Origin: an uncultured Muribaculaceae bacterium
GTDB lineage: Bacteria; Bacteroidota; Bacteroidia; Bacteroidales; Muribaculaceae
Length of the DNA: 35,949 nt
Direction: 5' to 3'
Assembly (NCBI GenBank): GCA_945931475.1
Contig: CAMEPD010000017.1
Location: forward strand, 1 to 35,949
The position numbers and the translations under genes were made by a program. Below are positions 6,830 to 15,769 of the stretch, in pieces. The number at the start of each line of letters is the position of its first letter. Position 1 is the stretch's first letter. The notes beneath the pieces are model-generated. The model was given only the letters and a program-made list of their open reading frames with translations. It made no database searches and was not told the DNA's origin.

Positions 6830-9800
6830 TTATTTAGCGGCGTCGAGGTCGCGGAGGAGGGTCTCGACGGCGGTGCGCAGCTGGGTGTCCTCGCCGGTGA
6901 CGATGGTCTCGGGGGCGTTGGCAACCTTAACGTCAGGTTCGAGCTGTGTGTTCTCCAGGTAGTTGCCCTCGGCGGTTCGGTAGCCGATTACGGGGATGCC
7001 GAACACGAAATCGGGATTCTGCATATCCACCCAGTTGACCGAGGTCATGGTGCCGGGTACAGGCATACCCACCACTTTGCCAATTTTCTGATGCTGGTAC
7101 ACCCAGGGTGTGCCGTGGGCATTGGAGTAGCAGGCTTCGCAAACCACCATTATCGAGGGCTTGTTCCAGCGGCGCGACGGCATATCGCACACATCCTCGC
7201 CGCGGATTACCTGTGTGAGGTACTTCTGACCGGTGAGCAGCGCTTCGATATCCTCGTGCATACGGCCGCCGCCGTTCCAGCGGATGTCGACTACTACGCC
7301 CTCGCAGTTGTTGTATTTGCCGAAGAGGTCGGCGTACATCGGGCGGAATGAGCCATCGGCCATCGAGCGGATGTGCACATAGCCCAAGCGGCCGTCAGAC
7401 CATCGTTCTACGTCGGCGGCGCGGTTGCGTATCCAACGGTTGTACAGCAGGTTGCTGAAGGCGCCCGACGAGATGGGCTTCACAACTTCGGCGAGTTTCT
7501 CTCCGGCCGGGGTGGTGAACTCTACTAAGGTCTTGTGGCCCGACAGGTTGTTGAAGATGCCGGCCATGTCGGCTTCGGCGCTGATTTCATTGCCGTTGAC
7601 GGCGGTGATTACGGAGCCGGAAGTGAGTTTCGACGCGGCTTTGTCAAAGGGGCCGTCGGCCACAATCTCCTCGACTTTAAGGCCGGGACCGCTATAGGTC
7701 ATGTCGTAGAGCAGGCCGAGCGAGGCGGTGCGGTCGTCGGCTGTTTTCGACGGTGCGTAGTAGCGGCCGCCGGTGTGCGATACGTTGAGTTCGCCGAGAA
7801 TCTCACTGAGCATTTCGGCGTAATCATAGCCGTTGTTGATGTGGGGGAGGAACCGGCGGTAATTTTCGGCGAGCATGGGCCAGTCGACGCCGTGCATATT
7901 CTTGTCGTAGAAGCGTTCGGCCTCCTCGACAATCATGTTTTCGTACATGGCGGCGCGCTCGGCCGCCTCGTCGATATCCTGACGGGCGTTAGTGGTGATG
8001 GCGGTGAGCTTGTCGCCCTTGTCGATTTTGCTCATTTTCTGACCGATGATGAAGAGCTCCTTGCCGTCGGCCGAAGCCTGCAGCGAGCCGGAGCCGCTCA
8101 CCTTGGCGGCACGCGAGGGCTCGTTTTTGCGCAGGTCCATCTTCCAGAGCTCGTTGCCCTGGCCGAGGTCAACGAGGTAGTAGAGTGTTTCGCCGTCGGC
8201 CGACACTATGGCGTCGGTATATTCGGCCGAGAAGGGGGTGAGGCGCTCGGTGCGCTCCTCGATGCCGTCGAGTTCCACCTCGACGGGTTTGCTCTCCTTG
8301 TCGGCTTTTTTGTCGGTTTCTTTGCCCTTCTTTTTCTTATCCTTGGCTTTGCTGTCAGATGCTTCGGCCTTTTTGTCATCCTTTTTCTCGGCGTCCTTGG
8401 CGAGCTTGTAGTCCTCCTCCGAGAGACGGAATTTGTCGCGTGCCTCGCGGTTGAGGAAGGCTATCATGATGTCGGACTGAGAACCCCATGATGCATGGTT
8501 TCGCATACCGTATTTGTCTGTGGCATAAATTATTGCCGTGCCGTCGTGGGTGAAGCGGGGCGACTGGTCGAAGTAACCGTTGCGTGTGATGTCGGTCACT
8601 TCGCCGGTCAGGGCGTTGATTAGGGCGATATCGGTGTAGGGGTCGTGCATTTTCGGCACCATTTCAGTGGCGAGCCAACGGCTGTCGGGGCTCCATACCA
8701 TCACGATGGCGTCGTCCTTGCCGGGATAGGTCTCCTCTTTCACGGGAGTTTCGGTGCCTGAAGCCAGGTCGCGGATAATGATGTGGTTACGGTTCTTGAC
8801 GTAAGCCATTTTCTTGCCGTCGGGCGAGATTTTCGGGTGCGAATATTCGTTGCCGTCGTTGCCGAGCACCATGCTTTCGGTCACGTCGGTGGCGTTGGCG
8901 AAATTGGCATCGTCCTTGCGGTTCATCGTGGCTTTCCAGATGGCTTTACGGCCGTCGCGTTCCGACATATAATATAAGGTGCGCGAATCCTTGGCCCATG
9001 ATAGCTGCCCCTCGGCCTGCGGGGTGCGGGTAATCTGCACGGTTGTGGGGAAGTCGACGGCAGTCACGAATATGTCGCCGCGGCTGCTGAAGGCCACCAT
9101 CTTGCCGTCGGGCGATACCAGAGCGTTGCCGTCGGGTTTGGCGCTGATGCGCGTGGGGGCGGTTTCATCGTCGGTGATGACGGTGATGTCGACCTTCCGT
9201 GGCTTCTCCCCCTTGCCGGCCGGCATGGTGTAGATTTCACCGTTGTAGCCGAATGCCATCATGCCGTTTTTGGCGCCCGAAAGGAAGCGCACGGGGTGCG
9301 GGGCGAAGTCGGTGACCTTCTCGGCCTTGTCGGGGGCGCCCTGCGGGAAGGTGTAGATGTTGAACGGCTCGCCGTTGCGTTCGCTCAGCAGGTAGACGGC
9401 GCCTGAGGCGGGGTCGATTATGGCGTTTCGGTCCTCACCGGGCCGGTTGGTGATATTGGTATGCTTCCCGGAGGCCATGTCAAAGGCCCAGACGTCGCGG
9501 CTCTCTGACGAGGTATGGTGCTTGCGCAGGTTGTCCTCGAAGCCTTTGACGTCGGTGTAAAGTATGGTCTTGCCGTCGGGCGAGAAAGCTATGTCGAGCA
9601 TCGGGGTGCCGCAGATCTGACGCGATGCGCCGCCGATGACCGGCACGGCGTACACCTGGCTCATGCGGCCGGCCGGGAACATTGCCGACTTGGCCGGTGC
9701 CTGTATCGAGGCCGAGAAGAGCACATCCTTGCCGTCGGGTGTGAAGGCTTTGGGCGTTTCATCGGCCGAATTCGAGGTAAGCCGGCGCGCTTTGCCGCCG

Positions 9801-10099
9801 TTGGCGTCCATGATGAAGACATCGAGGTTGCCGTGGCGGTCTGATGCGAAGGCGATGCTCTTGCCGTCGGGGCTCCAGACCGGGGCCGTGTCGTAGGCGG
9901 CATTCGACGTAAGACGTTTGGCCTCGCCTCCGGTGACGGGCACAGTCCATATATCGCCTTTGTAGGTGAAGGCGATGCGGTCGCCGTCGGGCGATATTTT
10001 CACATTGCGCAGCCACAGGGGGGCGTCGCTGCCGGTGACGGCCATAGCGCCTAAGGCTAAGGAGCCGGCAAATGCCAGGCAGTAAATTTTTTTCTTCAT
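6830..10099 (-). CDS. Secreted tricorn-type S41 protease
   Basis: About 1089 residues, the usual tricorn size. I place the start at 10099, not further upstream, because this ATG opens a typical signal peptide (MKKKIYCLAFAGSLALGAMA). Residues of about 25-560 hold repeated SPDGK-type blades of two beta-propellers. About 566-608 is a lysine-rich insertion. The C1 region carries LNVSHTGGRY (His775, the expected catalytic histidine). A PDZ domain spans about 785-865, and the C2 region has VDIRWNGGG and CYSNAHG, where Ser992 is the likely nucleophile. Tricorn enzymes trim peptides to short products; cytosolic in archaea, but here exported to the periplasm. Last gene of a four-gene operon, 34 nt after the previous one. 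Confidence 0.93.
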   Translation of the reverse strand: MKKKIYCLAFAGSLALGAMAVTGSDAPLWLRNVKISPDGDRIAFTYKGDIWTVPVTGGEAKRLTSNAAYDTAPVWSPDGKSIAFASDRHGNLDVFIMDANGGKARRLTSNSADETPKAFTPDGKDVLFSASIQAPAKSAMFPAGRMSQVYAVPVIGGASRQICGTPMLDIAFSPDGKTILYTDVKGFEDNLRKHHTSSESRDVWAFDMASGKHTNITNRPGEDRNAIIDPASGAVYLLSERNGEPFNIYTFPQGAPDKAEKVTDFAPHPVRFLSGAKNGMMAFGYNGEIYTMPAGKGEKPRKVDITVITDDETAPTRISAKPDGNALVSPDGKMVAFSSRGDIFVTAVDFPTTVQITRTPQAEGQLSWAKDSRTLYYMSERDGRKAIWKATMNRKDDANFANATDVTESMVLGNDGNEYSHPKISPDGKKMAYVKNRNHIIIRDLASGTETPVKEETYPGKDDAIVMVWSPDSRWLATEMVPKMHDPYTDIALINALTGEVTDITRNGYFDQSPRFTHDGTAIIYATDKYGMRNHASWGSQSDIMIAFLNREARDKFRLSEEDYKLAKDAEKKDDKKAEASDSKAKDKKKKGKETDKKADKESKPVEVELDGIEERTERLTPFSAEYTDAIVSADGETLYYLVDLGQGNELWKMDLRKNEPSRAAKVSGSGSLQASADGKELFIIGQKMSKIDKGDKLTAITTNARQDIDEAAERAAMYENMIVEEAERFYDKNMHGVDWPMLAENYRRFLPHINNGYDYAEMLSEILGELNVSHTGGRYYAPSKTADDRTASLGLLYDMTYSGPGLKVEEIVADGPFDKAASKLTSGSVITAVNGNEISAEADMAGIFNNLSGHKTLVEFTTPAGEKLAEVVKPISSGAFSNLLYNRWIRNRAADVERWSDGRLGYVHIRSMADGSFRPMYADLFGKYNNCEGVVVDIRWNGGGRMHEDIEALLTGQKYLTQVIRGEDVCDMPSRRWNKPSIMVVCEACYSNAHGTPWVYQHQKIGKVVGMPVPGTMTSVNWVDMQNPDFVFGIPVIGYRTAEGNYLENTQLEPDVKVANAPETIVTGEDTQLRTAVETLLRDLDAAK

Positions 10100-10133
10100 A
10101 TTTACGGAAATGCTTGAATTACAGAGAAATGTA

Positions 10134-10982
10134 TTAATGGAAGGCGCGCGGAGGGGCAATGGTGGGGTTGCCGCTGTCCCATCCGGCTTTGCTGGAAAGT
10201 ATCTGGTAAAGAATTCCGCCGACATCGACGCCGATGGAGACTTTGCTGTTGAATTTGTAGTATGGCATCACTATGGGCTGAAGCTCCCAATTGCTGTTGC
10301 CGTAGTCGCGGTACGCCTGGGCGCCTACGCGTATGCCCCAGTGAGCGCCCAACGAGCGGTCGATGTAGCCACCGAAGCGTGGTACGGCGCGGTAACCGCC
10401 CATGGCGGGGCTGTTGATGGTGAAAGGTGCGCCGGCGGTGCGGAAGGCCACCGGTGTGTAATATTCACCGAAGACGGTAATGCTCCAGTCGGGATGAAAG
10501 TGCCAGGTGAGATTGCCGCCAAAGCCCCATGAGGTGGTCAGTCCCCGGTAATAGCCGTATTTAGTTGCCGCACCGAACAGGGTGAGGTCAAACAGCCCGA
10601 ATCTCTGTGCGAAGTTGAGCTGTCCGCTTTCCACACCCATCATTCCGGCGAACTGTGTTGAGCCTCCGGTGGCCCAGATGCCCGTGTTGGGGGCGGAGTA
10701 GATAGTGGCCATTTCGGGGGTGAGATACATTGAGGTTATCTCCTTGGTGCCCTCCCGGTCGGGCAGTTCGTCAAGAGGTGGTGCTGCGGCTGCCCGCTCA
10801 ACCTCGGGCCGTATTTCCGTATTGACTTCTGTAGGCGTCATTGTGCCCGGAGTCGTTGTGGCGCCTACACTGTCGGGCTGAACCGGCTGATGTGTCGGCA
10901 GCTCGTTCTGCGCCGCGGCCGTAGAGGCGGCGGCAACCGATATAATGGCCCATAAGCTGGCGATGGAGAGAACCGGCTTCAT
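10134..10982 (-). CDS. Predicted outer-membrane beta-barrel protein, unknown function
   Basis: A 282-residue protein with a signal peptide (cleavage likely after STAAAQ, near residue 25) and a Pro/Thr/Glu-rich linker to about residue 90. The remainder alternates hydrophobic and polar residues with many Tyr, Trp, Phe and Gly. Strand-like segments include GFGGNLTWHFHPDWSITVFGEYY and GIRVGAQAYRDY, but the end lacks the usual terminal aromatic strand (it ends APPRAFH). I do not recognise a named family. It sits 9 nt after the PorT-like barrel gene and 34 nt before the tricorn-type gene, so it is part of the envelope operon. Confidence 0.8.
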   Translation of the reverse strand: MKPVLSIASLWAIISVAAASTAAAQNELPTHQPVQPDSVGATTTPGTMTPTEVNTEIRPEVERAAAAPPLDELPDREGTKEITSMYLTPEMATIYSAPNTGIWATGGSTQFAGMMGVESGQLNFAQRFGLFDLTLFGAATKYGYYRGLTTSWGFGGNLTWHFHPDWSITVFGEYYTPVAFRTAGAPFTINSPAMGGYRAVPRFGGYIDRSLGAHWGIRVGAQAYRDYGNSNWELQPIVMPYYKFNSKVSIGVDVGGILYQILSSKAGWDSGNPTIAPPRAFH

Positions 10983-10991
10983 AAAATGAGC

Positions 10992-11684
10992 TTATTTGAT
11001 ACGGAATTTATACCCCGTCGTTACGAGAATCGACGAGCCTCGCGACGACGAGAAGTAGTCTTTTTTCGACGAGGGAAAAATGTTGCCCAGGCCGTAGTAG
11101 TAGCGCCCTTCGAGCGATATGCTGTTGCGGCGGTTGATGTTGAATTCCACGCCGGCGCCAGCACAGATGCCGTAGTCGAAGCGGTTGCTGATTTTCATGT
11201 CGAGCTGTTGCCAGCGACGGTTCCCGGGCCAGTCGGGCAGGTTCTCGGCGTTCCGGTAGTCGAAATTTGCCGAGATGCTGCTGCTTATCATGAAGCCGAT
11301 TTGCGGTCCGAGGTTGATGAACCCCTTTACCACCCGCGAGCCGAAGAAGATGTGGGTCATCACCGGCAGCTCGATGTAATTGAGTCGGCGCGTATACTCG
11401 AAGGGGGCCTCCTCGAAGTCCTCCTTCCAGCCGCGCTGTGTGAAATTCAGCTCGGCAAGGAGTCCGACGTGCCGCTCCTCGGCGTAACGGAAGTCGATGC
11501 CGGCCGTGAAGCCGCCGAGCGACTGCTGGCGCACCGACGGGTAGAACGATGTACGCGCCATCGACATGCCGGCGTGAACGCCCACATGCACGTGCGATTT
11601 ATAATGCCGCTGGGCCGCAGCCGCCGGTGCGGACAGCGCGGCCAGTACGGACAACAGCGTGTATATGAGCAGTTTGGCTTTCAT
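10992..11684 (-). CDS. PorT-family outer-membrane beta-barrel protein
   Basis: A 230-residue protein with a signal peptide (residues 1-24, ending AAAAQ) followed by an all-beta domain. It shows the features of the PorT/OMP_b-brl family: a first strand with GVHAGMSMA, GFTAGIDFRYAEE, LLAELNFTQRG, the conserved YIELPVM segment, FINLGPQIGF, and a final strand TTGYKFRI. PorT itself takes part in type IX secretion in some relatives, but most family members have no known role and nothing here ties this one to secretion. Only 3 nt separate it from the LysM gene upstream, so the two are translated from one message. Confidence 0.88.
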   Translation of the reverse strand: MKAKLLIYTLLSVLAALSAPAAAAQRHYKSHVHVGVHAGMSMARTSFYPSVRQQSLGGFTAGIDFRYAEERHVGLLAELNFTQRGWKEDFEEAPFEYTRRLNYIELPVMTHIFFGSRVVKGFINLGPQIGFMISSSISANFDYRNAENLPDWPGNRRWQQLDMKISNRFDYGICAGAGVEFNINRRNSISLEGRYYYGLGNIFPSSKKDYFSSSRGSSILVTTGYKFRIK

Positions 11685-11687
11685 TCG

Positions 11688-13502
11688 CTAAAGGCGTATT
11701 TTATTGATGATGCCGGCCGGGTAGTATTCGATCAGGTAGAGCGAGTTATTGACCCATCCGGCTTCGGGCTCCTCGGAGGCGCGCTCCAGGCGCAGCGAGT
11801 TCTGCACGCCCTCGAAGTCTGTGTCGATTGATTCGCCGGCAGCAATGCGTCGCAGCGAGCCAAAGATGTATTTGCCTGTGTCGTAGCCCAAAAGGCCCTG
11901 GGTGGGGTAGGCTTCGGCCATCGGGATGCCGAACGTGGCCTTGTAACGCTCGCGGATATCGCGGGCCAGCACGTCGTTGTCGTTGGTGTAGAAGCGCGAG
12001 TAGATGGTGGCGTTGAGCTTGCCAAGGTTGGTGAGGTTGTCACCCTTGAAGGTTACCCATTCGGGGTATCCGAACAGGGCCACGGCGTTGCGGTTGTCGG
12101 CGGCTATGCCCTGCTCGATAAGGGCCGGGGCGTATTTTGCGAATTCGGCGCGCGAGCTGCTCAGCGGGATGTATACTACCGGCTGCGACGTCAGGTCGAG
12201 CCCCTTGAGGTCATCCTCTCCGAGCTTGCCGGAGTATTCGATTTCGGTGTAGTCGATGGTGTCGTTGTATAGGCGTCGGCGCAGCTCATCGGTGAACTCC
12301 TTCTTGTCGGTGTCGCCGTCGGTGCGTGAGAGAAATACCGGCAGGTATTTCGTGGTGCCGTTTATGTACTTGTCAATGAAGCCCTTGATGGCCTGTTCGT
12401 ACATGGGGCCGTGGGGTATGTTTGCCTGCACGACATTGCTGTGGTCGATGTACGAGGTGTCTTTCACCGAGAACAGGTTGAGGAGCACCGAACGCGAGTC
12501 GCTGCGCTCGATAAAGGCCATCTGACCTTCGGAGTCGGGGAGGATGATGATGTCGGCGCCGTTTACCTCGGGTTTCTCCATCAGTGCGACCAGCGAATCG
12601 GAGTTGTTGAAGGTATCGAATGCGCGGATAAATATTCTGTTGTCAGGATATTGTGCCTGCTCACGGGCTGCGAGGAGCATGCCGCGGAGAAACTCACGGC
12701 TGCGCAGGGCCGTGCGGCCGGGGCTCTTTTCGTGTGACATGAAGGGGAGAATCACGGCCACGCTCATCGGCTCGGAACCGCGTTCGGGCGCGGCGGCGGT
12801 CACATTGCTGATGCTGATACTGTCTTCGGCTATCACTGCGTCGTCGCTGTCATGGTCGGCATTCATCTGTGCGATAAGGTCGGCGAGCGAGATGGTTTTT
12901 TCGGCAGCCGGTGGAGTTGTGGCCTGAGGCGTTGGTGTCGGCTGAGGCGTCGGTGTCGGCTGAGGCGATGGTGCAGGTTGAGGAGCGGGTGCAGGCTTGG
13001 ATGAGGGAGCGGGTTGCGGCGCCTGTGCTACCTGCGGGGCATCATCAAGGCGGAGTATCATTCCATGGCTCAGACCATTGGCGGCCTGAGGGTTGAGCTC
13101 GACGAGTCTCTCTACCGGGATGCCGTAGGTGTTGGCGATGCCGTAGATGCTCTCACCTTTCTCCACAAGGTGGGTGAGGGGCTTCTGGGTGTAGGCTGCC
13201 GTATTATGTATATCGGCCGGGATGACGTCGCTGCGGAGGTCGCTGGGGAAGAACAGGCGCATTCCGGGTGTGAGGCCGTCGGCGCTTGCCGGATTGTTTT
13301 CGGTTATTTTGTCGATTGAGATTCCGAGTTTCTCGGCAACTGTGTAAAGGTTGTCGCCACGCTGCACGTCATAATAGCGGAAAATGTGCCCTGCCACGCT
13401 TACTTCGGGGAGGGTCTGGACTTGCGCCCATGCGTCGGTGCAGCAGACGGCGGCTGCCATTGCCAGCACGCCGTACCTTACGTATTGAAATATGCCTTTC
13501 AT
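11688..13502 (-). CDS. LysM protein with periplasmic-binding-protein-like domain
   Basis: A 604-residue periplasmic protein. Residues 1-26 are a signal peptide. Two LysM domains follow (about 43-87, YDVQRGDNLYTVAEKLGI, and 110-152, HLVEKGESIYGIANTYGI); these bind the glycan chains of peptidoglycan. A Pro/Ala/Thr/Gln linker spans about 155-205. From about 245 there is a type-I periplasmic-binding fold: VAVILPFM at its start, FLRGMLLAA, IIILPDSEGQ, and a late QGLLGYDTGKYIF helix. The layout recalls LpoA, the PBP1A activator, which also uses this fold without transporting anything; the parallel is inference. First gene of the operon, with a strong promoter 18 nt before it. Confidence 0.88.
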   Translation of the reverse strand: MKGIFQYVRYGVLAMAAAVCCTDAWAQVQTLPEVSVAGHIFRYYDVQRGDNLYTVAEKLGISIDKITENNPASADGLTPGMRLFFPSDLRSDVIPADIHNTAAYTQKPLTHLVEKGESIYGIANTYGIPVERLVELNPQAANGLSHGMILRLDDAPQVAQAPQPAPSSKPAPAPQPAPSPQPTPTPQPTPTPQATTPPAAEKTISLADLIAQMNADHDSDDAVIAEDSISISNVTAAAPERGSEPMSVAVILPFMSHEKSPGRTALRSREFLRGMLLAAREQAQYPDNRIFIRAFDTFNNSDSLVALMEKPEVNGADIIILPDSEGQMAFIERSDSRSVLLNLFSVKDTSYIDHSNVVQANIPHGPMYEQAIKGFIDKYINGTTKYLPVFLSRTDGDTDKKEFTDELRRRLYNDTIDYTEIEYSGKLGEDDLKGLDLTSQPVVYIPLSSSRAEFAKYAPALIEQGIAADNRNAVALFGYPEWVTFKGDNLTNLGKLNATIYSRFYTNDNDVLARDIRERYKATFGIPMAEAYPTQGLLGYDTGKYIFGSLRRIAAGESIDTDFEGVQNSLRLERASEEPEAGWVNNSLYLIEYYPAGIINKIRL

Positions 13503-13519
13503 ATCATGTAATTACCTCG

Positions 13520-13551
13520 CAAAATTACAATTTTCTTGCCACATACCCAAA
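13520..13551 (-). promoter_or_regulatory. Promoter of the LysM-barrel-tricorn operon
   Basis: On the minus strand TTTG (13551-13548), 20 nt, then TAATTTTG (13527-13520): a full match to the Bacteroidales promoter. Transcription would start near 13513, leaving a leader of only about 10 nt before the ATG at 13502. Confidence 0.85.
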
Positions 13552-13618
13552 AACATGTGCAATTAGATGACAAACAGCCCGATGAGTGGACGATTATCGA
13601 CACGTTCCGGGCCGATAA

Positions 13619-14488
13619 TCAGCGACAATGGAAGTCGGCGAGGGGCTCGAGGGGGTCGGCGAGCGTGCGTACCGGCGTGGGGGCCATGACCTCGGCGAGG
13701 ACACCGCCGAAATAGGTGCCGACCGAGCCGACTACTGCGAGTTCGAGGGGCTTGTCGAGCCCGGGAAAAAGTTCGCGCGCGGCGGCATTGTAGCGTGCAA
13801 CAGATGCATCGCGGAATGCTTCGAACGCTTTGACAACCAGCGCTTTGACCTCCGGGACGGCGAGATTGGCCGAAAGGAACGGCGCGAACGATGCCAACCA
13901 TGCGTTGGCCCCGGTACGGCGGTATACGGCCTCGATGACGTCGGCTTCGGTGACATTATATTCGGCCTGAAATGCGTCGATGACCGCGTCGGGGAGTGTG
14001 CGCCGCAAGATACTGACTACCAGAAGCCTTCCCAAGTATGCTCCCGAGCCTTCGTCGCCTAATGCCCATCCCAATGCGGGTATGCGCACGGCTAAGTCGT
14101 GGCCGTCGTAAAGTGCTGAGTTGGAGCCGGTTCCCAAAATACAGGCTATGCCGGGGGTGTGGCCGAAAAGGGCGCGGGCGGCGCCGAGCAGGTCGGAGTT
14201 GGCCCGGACAGTGGTGCCGGGAAATGCTGCCGAGAGACAGCCGGTGATGTTGGCGCGTGCCGCATCGGTGCCGCATCCGGCGCCGTAGAAGTGGATTTCA
14301 GCGGGAGAGAATCCTTCGGCGGCGAGAGCTGCCGCCCCTTCAATCACTGATGCCTCGATTTGTTCGGCCGGAGTGACCGACGCGTTGAATCCCGCAGTGA
14401 CGATCCGGTGACGCACCCTCGCGGGAGTGGCTGCGCACCATGCGCACTTCGTGCCGCCGCAGTCGATGACTAAAATACATTCATTCAT
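13619..14488 (-). CDS. BadF/BadG-family amino-sugar kinase, probably MurK-like
   Basis: A 289-residue ASKHA-fold kinase. The phosphate-1 loop is DCGGTKCAW (near residue 9). The phosphate-2 loop is LGTGSNSALYDG (about 117-128), followed by GWALGDEGSGAYLG (about 139-152), and the adenosine-loop region is VVGSVGTYFGG near 255. This family includes human N-acetylglucosamine kinase and the bacterial MurNAc/GlcNAc kinase MurK. I favour amino-sugar salvage with MurNAc as a substrate because the gene directly follows namZ and an AmpG-like permease, as in the muramic-acid salvage genes of Tannerella. GlcNAc is an equally possible substrate by sequence alone. No MurQ etherase, needed to use MurNAc-6-phosphate, is encoded in the window. 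Last gene of the operon, 42 nt after namZ. Confidence 0.85.
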   Translation of the reverse strand: MNECILVIDCGGTKCAWCAATPARVRHRIVTAGFNASVTPAEQIEASVIEGAAALAAEGFSPAEIHFYGAGCGTDAARANITGCLSAAFPGTTVRANSDLLGAARALFGHTPGIACILGTGSNSALYDGHDLAVRIPALGWALGDEGSGAYLGRLLVVSILRRTLPDAVIDAFQAEYNVTEADVIEAVYRRTGANAWLASFAPFLSANLAVPEVKALVVKAFEAFRDASVARYNAAARELFPGLDKPLELAVVGSVGTYFGGVLAEVMAPTPVRTLADPLEPLADFHCR

Positions 14489-14497
14489 AGCTGTTTA

Positions 14498-14531
14498 GAG
14501 GTTGTTTAACATTTATTTTTAAACAGCCTCT
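14498..14531 (-). repeat. Short dispersed repeat, copy 3, with hairpin potential
   Basis: On the minus strand GAGGCTGTTTAA (14530-14519) and TTAAACAACCTC (14509-14498) pair over 12 bp with one mismatch around a 9-nt A-rich loop. It starts at the namZ stop codon and fills the gap to the kinase gene, so it may tune read-through or RNA stability inside the operon. No T tract follows. Confidence 0.7.
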
Positions 14532-15769
14532 TAGTCATATAGGTGATACTTGGCTTTGAGGGTGCGGAATTCCTCGGTGCCGTGGGTCCACATCGGCAGG
14601 ATGTCGTCAACCTTGTGGTTGCGGAAGAATGCCGGGCGTAACTCCTTGTCGGCCACTACAATGTCGATTGTCGCGAGCTTCTTGGGGTTTGCTGTGGCCG
14701 ATACCTTGTGGTCAGGGTAGAGACGGGCGAGCTCCTCAAGTACATAGAACTGAATCAGTGTGAGCGGAGCGGCCTCATAATCAACGACATATATCTGAAC
14801 ACCCTGCAGGTTCTGGCGCGCGAACTGGCCGAACCACGGTTTGTAGCTGATGGGGCGGAAGCGCACGCCGGGTATGTTGCGGGCGTTGAGCTTTTCGGCG
14901 AGTCTGTAGCTCTGAATCCAGGGTGCGGCGATGGTCTGGAAGGGGAGGGTATATCCTACGCCGATTGACACATAGTTGAGCTCGCCGACAATGCCCGTGG
15001 CGGGGTAGAAGATGCAGGTCTGTGCCTCGGGAATCTGCGGCGAAGTGGGAACCCACGGCATTCCGGTGTCGGAGTAGAGCATATTCCGGTGCCATCCCTC
15101 CATGGGTATTACGGTGAGGTTCAGCGGTTTGGAGGAAGTGAGCCACCCTTCGCCGACTATCATGCGGGCAAGTTCGCCGGCGGTGAGTCCATAGACGTAC
15201 GGGATGGGAAATTTGGCCAGGAAGCTGAGGTTGGCCTTTGTAGGGACGTTCCCCTCTACCTTATTGCCACCCAACGGATTAGGACGGTCGAGCACCACAA
15301 ACTCCTTGCCGGCTGCGGCGCAGGCATCCATCGCCAGGCCCATCGACGAGATGAAGGTATAGGAGCGCGAACCGTTATCCTGGATGTCGTAGACCATCAC
15401 GTCGATGTTTTTGAGCATTTCGGCAGTTGGCTTTTTGGTGGCGCCGTAGAGCGAGTACACCTTGATGCCGGTGGCAGGGTCCACCGACGAGGTGACGGTC
15501 TGACCGGCCATGATGTCGCCGCGCACTCCGTGTTCGGGCGCAAATAGCGCAACCAGTTCAACGTCAGGTGCTTCGTGCAGTATGTCGATGGTCGACCGGA
15601 GCTGCGTGTCTACGCCGGTGGCATTAGTGAGCAGCCCCACGCGTTTCCCCTTGAGGGCCTCGAAGCCGCTTTTGCGCAGGGTTTCGATGCCGGGGTGCAC
15701 TTCTGCGGCGATGGTGCCGCAGATTGTTAATATGGCAGCCAACAGGCTGATTATGCGTAATTTATTCAT
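14531..15769 (-). CDS. namZ: NamZ-type exo-beta-N-acetylmuramidase (DUF1343)
   Basis: A 412-residue secreted protein: signal peptide residues 1-22 (ending TIAAEV), then a DUF1343 domain over its whole length. Recognisable blocks are GKRVGLLTNATGVD, LFAPEHGVRGD, VYDIQDNGSRSYTFISSM, VLDRPNPLGG and GLTAGELARMI. This family was shown in Bacillus (YbbC) and Tannerella to remove MurNAc from the non-reducing end of peptidoglycan fragments. It would work in the periplasm, producing sugars for the neighbouring permease and kinase. Its start overlaps the end of the permease gene by 8 nt, so the two are probably translationally coupled. Confidence 0.93.
   Translation of the reverse strand: MNKLRIISLLAAILTICGTIAAEVHPGIETLRKSGFEALKGKRVGLLTNATGVDTQLRSTIDILHEAPDVELVALFAPEHGVRGDIMAGQTVTSSVDPATGIKVYSLYGATKKPTAEMLKNIDVMVYDIQDNGSRSYTFISSMGLAMDACAAAGKEFVVLDRPNPLGGNKVEGNVPTKANLSFLAKFPIPYVYGLTAGELARMIVGEGWLTSSKPLNLTVIPMEGWHRNMLYSDTGMPWVPTSPQIPEAQTCIFYPATGIVGELNYVSIGVGYTLPFQTIAAPWIQSYRLAEKLNARNIPGVRFRPISYKPWFGQFARQNLQGVQIYVVDYEAAPLTLIQFYVLEELARLYPDHKVSATANPKKLATIDIVVADKELRPAFFRNHKVDDILPMWTHGTEEFRTLKAKYHLYD

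Noticed and set aside
7535-8491. 318-codon plus-strand frame opposite the tricorn-type gene
   Set aside because: Antisense shadow: no domain or promoter, and the minus strand has an unbroken family match over the whole span.
10100-10225. Upstream extension of the tricorn-type gene
   Set aside because: The extra 42 residues precede an ideal signal peptide at 10099 and overlap the end of the upstream gene; an exported protein must start at the signal peptide.
13592-13620. 8-bp perfect inverted repeat (GATTATCG) at the end of the kinase gene as a terminator
   Set aside because: The stem overlaps the stop codon, is short, has a 13-nt loop and no T tract follows on the minus strand.
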